Below, piece by piece: positions 60,270-64,000 of a DNA stretch of 64,000 bases (position 1 is the first letter of the stretch; every line of letters starts with the position of its first letter). Source of the DNA: Sapria himalayana (Eukaryota; Streptophyta; Magnoliopsida; Malpighiales; Rafflesiaceae); NCBI GenBank assembly GCA_029783825.1, contig JAREIK010012400.1, positions 1 to 64,000 on the forward strand, read 5' to 3'. A program made the position numbers and the translations under genes. Below the pieces are notes generated by a model, which was not told where the DNA came from, did not search any database, and saw only the letters and a list, made by a program, of their open reading frames with translations.

Positions 60270-60520
60270 ATTATGAAATTCCAAACTATACAAAAATGAA
60301 AAATTGGACAAGGACATAATTCATACAAATGTAATGATATTAATGTCTAATATCTTTAAAGGTACACGAATAAAAGTAACACACAAAAAAATAGACCATA
60401 ATCTTGTTGAATTTGTCACCCTTAAAATCTATATAAATAAGCCAAAACATGTTCAAAAGATTAAATTGGAAGCCCCCTAAACTAAAGATCTTAAAATCTA
60501 CAAAGATGGAAAATCAAGGT
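60270..60520 (+). repeat. Dispersed repeat, copy 2
   Basis: Same order and orientation of motifs as 40380-40630, for example GGACAAGGACA, TATTAATGTCTAATAT, AAAAGTAACACA, ATCTATATAAATAAGCC and CTTAAAATCTACAA. It is followed directly by an RNase H relic, so the repeat may be part of a LINE. Confidence 0.65.
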
Positions 60521-60569
60521 TGGCAGAATCTTGGAGATGAAATGGGTAAGATTAATTTTGCCTCATCAC

Positions 60570-60845
60570 CAATTCACAGAATTAAATGCACTAATTGAAG
60601 GTCTAAAATTATGCAAAAAATATGTATATAAAAATATTAAAGTTTAGGCAGACTCAATAGAATTAATAAGCATAATAAGGAATCAAACATATTTATAAAA
60701 ATTAAATATAAAAATAAGGCTTGCTAATAAATTGTTTGTTCTTCTTAATCCCTTGATTTCTCATATTTGTAGGAAATGGAACTTTTTAGTAGATAGATTG
60801 GCAAAGAATGGAAGACCAAATTCTGATTCAATATATGATTAGTCA
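60570..60845 (+). pseudogene. LINE-type RNase H (RVT_3-like) relic
   Basis: One frame reads FTELNALIEGLKLCKK, then YVYKNIKV, a stop, ADSIELISIIRNQTYL, then IRLANKLFVLLNPLISHI and CRKWNFLVDRLAKNGRPN. This matches the plant RVT_3 RNase H pattern A-E-(x)-x-A-L-x-x-G-L-x-L-C, then a catalytic D in the x-D-S block, and the final H-x-x-R-x-x-N-x-x-A-D-x-L-A-K-x-G. Such domains lie at the 3' end of plant LINE polyproteins. It is nearly continuous (one or two stops) and so younger than the neighbouring copia relics. The rest of the LINE is not visible here. Confidence 0.72.
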
Positions 60846-60879
60846 AAGGTTAGTTTTTCTAGAATATGCATAATGGATT

Positions 60880-61580
60880 AGTCTTTAATATGTTTGTACT
60901 TTTTTATTTGTAATCTCTACAAATTTTTAGATATCATTATATTGTCTTAAATATTTTATGCCATGACATTGTGATCCAGATGGATCACAATGTCATGGCA
61001 TAAAATATTGTCGTGACTTATTTTACTTTATGTTTTGACTCTGTATCGATTAAGCTCAGATACTAGAAAATGTCATGATTTCTTGTACTTATGGGGTACT
61101 TGGCTTTTGAGACATAAAAATAAAATCATAGCCATTGTGATATTTTAGAGATAGTGTAGCCATGACTCCAAAAAAATGTCATGGCCATGAATAATGTATG
61201 ATATTGTTAAAAAATTACATTAACTTAATAGTAGAATCATGATATAGAAAGATTATCACTATTAGTTGCATAGAGTTATGTCCAAGAAATAATATCATAG
61301 CTACTTAATATAATCATAGAAGGTGTCACTATGTCATGACATGGGAAATGTCAAAACTTGTCATTATTTTTCTCCTCCAAGTCATCCCTCCACAAGTCTA
61401 CTAATTTCACCCAAAATAACTTTGATTTCACAAATATTCATCAAATTTCTCTAAAATAAATATTTAATGAAATCTATTAAATAAAAACTCAAATATGTCT
61501 AAACACATCAATAAATATATGTCAAATGATCCAAAATAGTTAGTATGTGAATTTTTGAACATATATAATCCACTTTGAGG
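60880..61580 (-). mobile_element. Athila-like LTR relic (copy F, minus strand)
   Basis: The minus strand from about 61560 reads ATTTATTGATGTGTTTAGAC, AAATTTGATGAATATTTGTG and GACTTGGAGGAGAAAAAT..., matching the start of copy E at 16600-16780. It then carries repeated GTCATGAC motifs. It contains the perfect palindrome at 60950-61009. Confidence 0.5.
60950..61009. repeat. Perfect palindrome, 29-bp arms, 2-base loop
   Basis: The left arm 60950-60978 and right arm 60981-61009 are exact reverse complements around a GA centre (GATCCA-GA-TGGATC). The arms hold CATGACATTGTGATC. There is no mismatch in 29 pairs, although everything around it is old and decayed. Confidence 0.97.
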
Positions 61581-61619
61581 AATACTCACAAGCCAAGAAA
61601 TGGTATTTTTTTGGCAAAT

Positions 61620-61919
61620 CCTTGTTTAGCAATTCTATAGTGCTTTATACTTATATCGGTTGCTACAATTTGATGCACAATTAGTTAGGTCAAGATATTA
61701 ATGACATGAGCAACATCAAAAGACTTGGAGGACTTATCATTAATAAGAAAAAGTTGCCTCATCCAAAAATGGACAAGATAAATCCTTATTAAGGATTAAT
61801 GATTGAGACATAAATACCCATTATAATTAGTATTCATAGACTATGATGAAAGTTGATAATTTGCAATATTAACAACCATTATAACTTAAGCATCAAAGAG
61901 TATGACAAGATAGCCCAAA
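61620..61919. other. AT-rich DNA before the old hAT element
   Basis: No coding remnant or repeat recognised. Confidence 0.35.
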
Positions 61920-62371
61920 GAGAGGTGTCAATTGGGCATGGTAGCTTTTGTACAACGTGATGCATGGTATGACTCAATCGTGTCAGGCATAGCATGACTT
62001 AGTTCTGAGTCATGCCTAGACATTCCACATGCTTGCCCACAACATGACACGAGCCATGTAGGGCAAAGATTCTAGCATGAAAGGTGTGACATAGCATAAC
62101 TCAGCATGATGGCCCATGCAGGCTAAAAATCAGCTTAGCTAGCCAAACAATCTAGCATGTACCTGACCCAGGTCTGACCCATCTTGGCACCTCCTAGCAT
62201 AGCCGGCCAAAAGGCATGCCAATGGGTCATGTCATGTTGCCTTTTTTTAGAACCATGCTGTCATGGCATGACCCATGATAAATATCATGTCATGCCAGGC
62301 ACCACATTGTGGCTTGGAAGGACCTAAAAAATGGATAGTATCAATACGACATGACTCATTTGATACCTCTA
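61920..62371 (+). mobile_element. Old decayed hAT miniature element with both ends
   Basis: Left end GAGAGGTGTCAATTGGGCA, right end CTCATTTGATACCTCTA, so the inverted ends are still readable. The interior has the same character as the young elements, but with CpG turned into TpG/CpA (GGCATGAC, CATGCCAATGGG, AGCATGACTT). Length about 450 bp, as for the others. The flanking 8-mers AGCCCAAA and GACCCAAC are only partly alike, so the target duplication has decayed or the ends are off by a base. Confidence 0.8.
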
Positions 62372-64000
62372 GACCCAACTAGACCATCTTTTTGTGGCAA
62401 CTCCACCTGCTTGGTGATGGACAAATTATCAAATAGACATAGATATAAAAATCAAAGATCTATTCAATCTCATATCCAACAATCCAAGATCCAATAATTC
62501 TAGATCTAACACAATTTTTTTTCTCTATTCTAATTTTTTCCAATGCTATGTATGCATGTAAATATATATGATCTCTTATATACCCTTTTTCTCTCTATCT
62601 TCATAGCTACTTGTCACCCTCTTTGTTTCTTCTAATAGTTGGTGTCCACCATTAATTGTTGGTGAGTTATTGGTGTTTAGAAGAAATTTGAGAGGTTAAT
62701 AGCTCTAGAAACCCTAATCATCTTTTTGTGGTGCTCTCATCTAAACCATTATTTTGAATAAATATGATGAAAATTTAAAAGAATCGACTTGATATGAGTA
62801 GTTGAAGACCCACATTTTCTTATCCTAGCACGAATTTATGCACTTAAGTTCTTTCAGAGTATAGAACATTTTTTTTTCAAAAATTCACATCGATCCACAT
62901 GTGCTCCTGCTATAATCTATGTAAGTCAGAATAAATACTAAGAATTACAAGCAAATATAATACTTCTTCTCTAGTTTTAATTTCCTTCATTGACATGTGT
63001 CAAGTGTGAATATGGATATTTATGGCACCTCAAACTTTTTATTTAGATTTGCATCACTTTACTCATCCTTCTCCCCCTCTCTTGTTGTTGTTATTATTTC
63101 CTAAGTTCTATTTATGATAGTCATGGGGTTTAGAAAAAAATTAAAATGTTGATGGCTGGTGAAAACCTAACTAGAATTGTATTTATAATCAATGAGACTC
63201 AACATCCTATCAAGCTCTAAATCACACATTTGAGTTTGCATCTAACTAAAAAAACCTCACTTTACTTATCCTTGGTTTGAATAATTTGGTTCAGATGATT
63301 GACACAGTCTAAGTGAAATGAACTTAAAGTCATTCTTGATTTCAATGGCCGTTCAATAAAAAATATCATTTCTACCACTCATGTTTCTAAACTAGCTAAA
63401 ATATCATATAATCTAATTAAGAAAGGCTTCAAAGTTATGGTTCTAGTGTGGCAATGAGAAATTGAAAAAAAAAAAAAAAGAGGAACAAGTATCTCAATCT
63501 GAGAAACTATTTTTCCTTGTGAAACTCTTGTAGCAAGACATCTAGCAACTAATTTCCTAGGCAAGAGTCAACCAAATTCTTCACAAGGGGCAACGAAGCA
63601 ACAAACAAATGCCAATGCATTGTGCACCAAACAAGCCTAGTTTCAAGCAGCATTATAGTATAATGATTCACATGTAACCACATGAGAAATGTTCATATAA
63701 GTTCTCAAAAACCTATTAGAAGAAGGAAATTCCAAACAACACAAACGATAGAATTGTTTGAACATCAATGACTATTCCTCCAATAATTGTCATCAATACA
63801 TCAAAAAATATCACACTCAAGCTGAGAATGATGTACTCACCCAATCTCAACTAGTTTTCAAAAGTATGACAAAGGGGTCATATGACATCTACCCATCACA
63901 ATTCTTTCAAAAGATATAAAACTATTAATCCCCATCAATATTCAATTTCCACATTTATTATTATTGATAGGACCTCCATTTTCTTCAACCATAAATTGTA
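62372..64000. other. AT-rich intergenic DNA
   Basis: No domain, RNA gene or element end recognised on either strand. The minus-strand frame 63379-63564 includes an A15 run translated as Phe and is not convincing. Confidence 0.4.

Noticed and set aside
1..64000. Search for tRNA, rRNA, organelle DNA, viral or defence-type gene clusters
   Set aside because: No cloverleaf, rRNA core sequence, plastid or mitochondrial gene, virus-like polyprotein outside LTR elements, or multi-gene cluster was recognised by eye.

Overview
This window is a stretch of a nuclear plant genome, almost certainly a flowering plant. It is strongly AT-rich and has no bacterial gene organisation. It is packed with decayed plant-type transposable elements: Ty3/gypsy Athila-like and Tekay-like LTRs, several Ty1/copia elements, a CACTA (En/Spm) transposon and hAT-type miniature elements. 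I cannot name the species. I read coding remnants by translating by eye and matching conserved domain patterns. No alignment or database search was run, so element boundaries are mostly approximate. The exceptions are the hAT elements, whose target-site duplications fix both ends.

Layout. 1-1985: an almost purine-free TTC/TTA pyrimidine tract. 1995-10918: a non-autonomous-looking Athila-type retrotransposon (LTR end, decayed primer-binding site, gag, protease, no reverse transcriptase), followed by two head-to-tail LTR copies. 10920-15960: minus-strand Ty1/copia fossils (LTR, RNase H, RT, integrase, gag, primer-binding site). 16.6-17.6 kb: another Athila-type LTR relic. 18968-19471: a young, very GC-rich hAT miniature element with a perfect 8-bp target duplication. 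20.5-22.9 kb: minus-strand copia integrase fragments with internal duplications. 23.1-31.2 kb: a plus-strand copia element, broken by an old hAT miniature element and a Tekay-like solo LTR that carries a 39-bp tandem array. 31.2-36.3 kb: a second plus-strand copia element, recognisable from gag to RNase H, with an inverted duplication inside RNase H. 37230-38125: two hAT miniature elements, one nested in the other.

The only convincing intact host gene is at 38884-39549 on the minus strand. It is a single-exon gene for a small three-helix membrane protein of a family I could not name. Further on are an F-box/Kelch (SKIP11-type) pseudogene fragment (43.5-44.2 kb) and a large CACTA transposon (44.9-51.6 kb). 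That transposon has a TNP2-type transposase pseudogene and a second gene combining a Transposase_24-like region, a further CACTA second-gene domain and a Ulp1-like protease. 51.9-52.3 kb looks like an orphan plant promoter with a first exon. 54.7-57.3 kb is a near-full-length Athila-type LTR. 57.3-58.9 kb is a minus-strand gag-protease type internal region of the same family. 60.6-60.8 kb holds an RNase H fragment of LINE type. 60.9-61.6 kb is a minus-strand LTR with a perfect 29-bp palindrome. 61.9-62.4 kb is an old hAT miniature element.

No undescribed biological system with genes working together is visible. The observations most worth checking are: the shared loss of the polymerase region in two separate Athila-type copies; the nested hAT elements and their age gradient of CpG decay; the G-box array in the Tekay-like LTR; the 2-kb pyrimidine tract; and the perfect palindrome.
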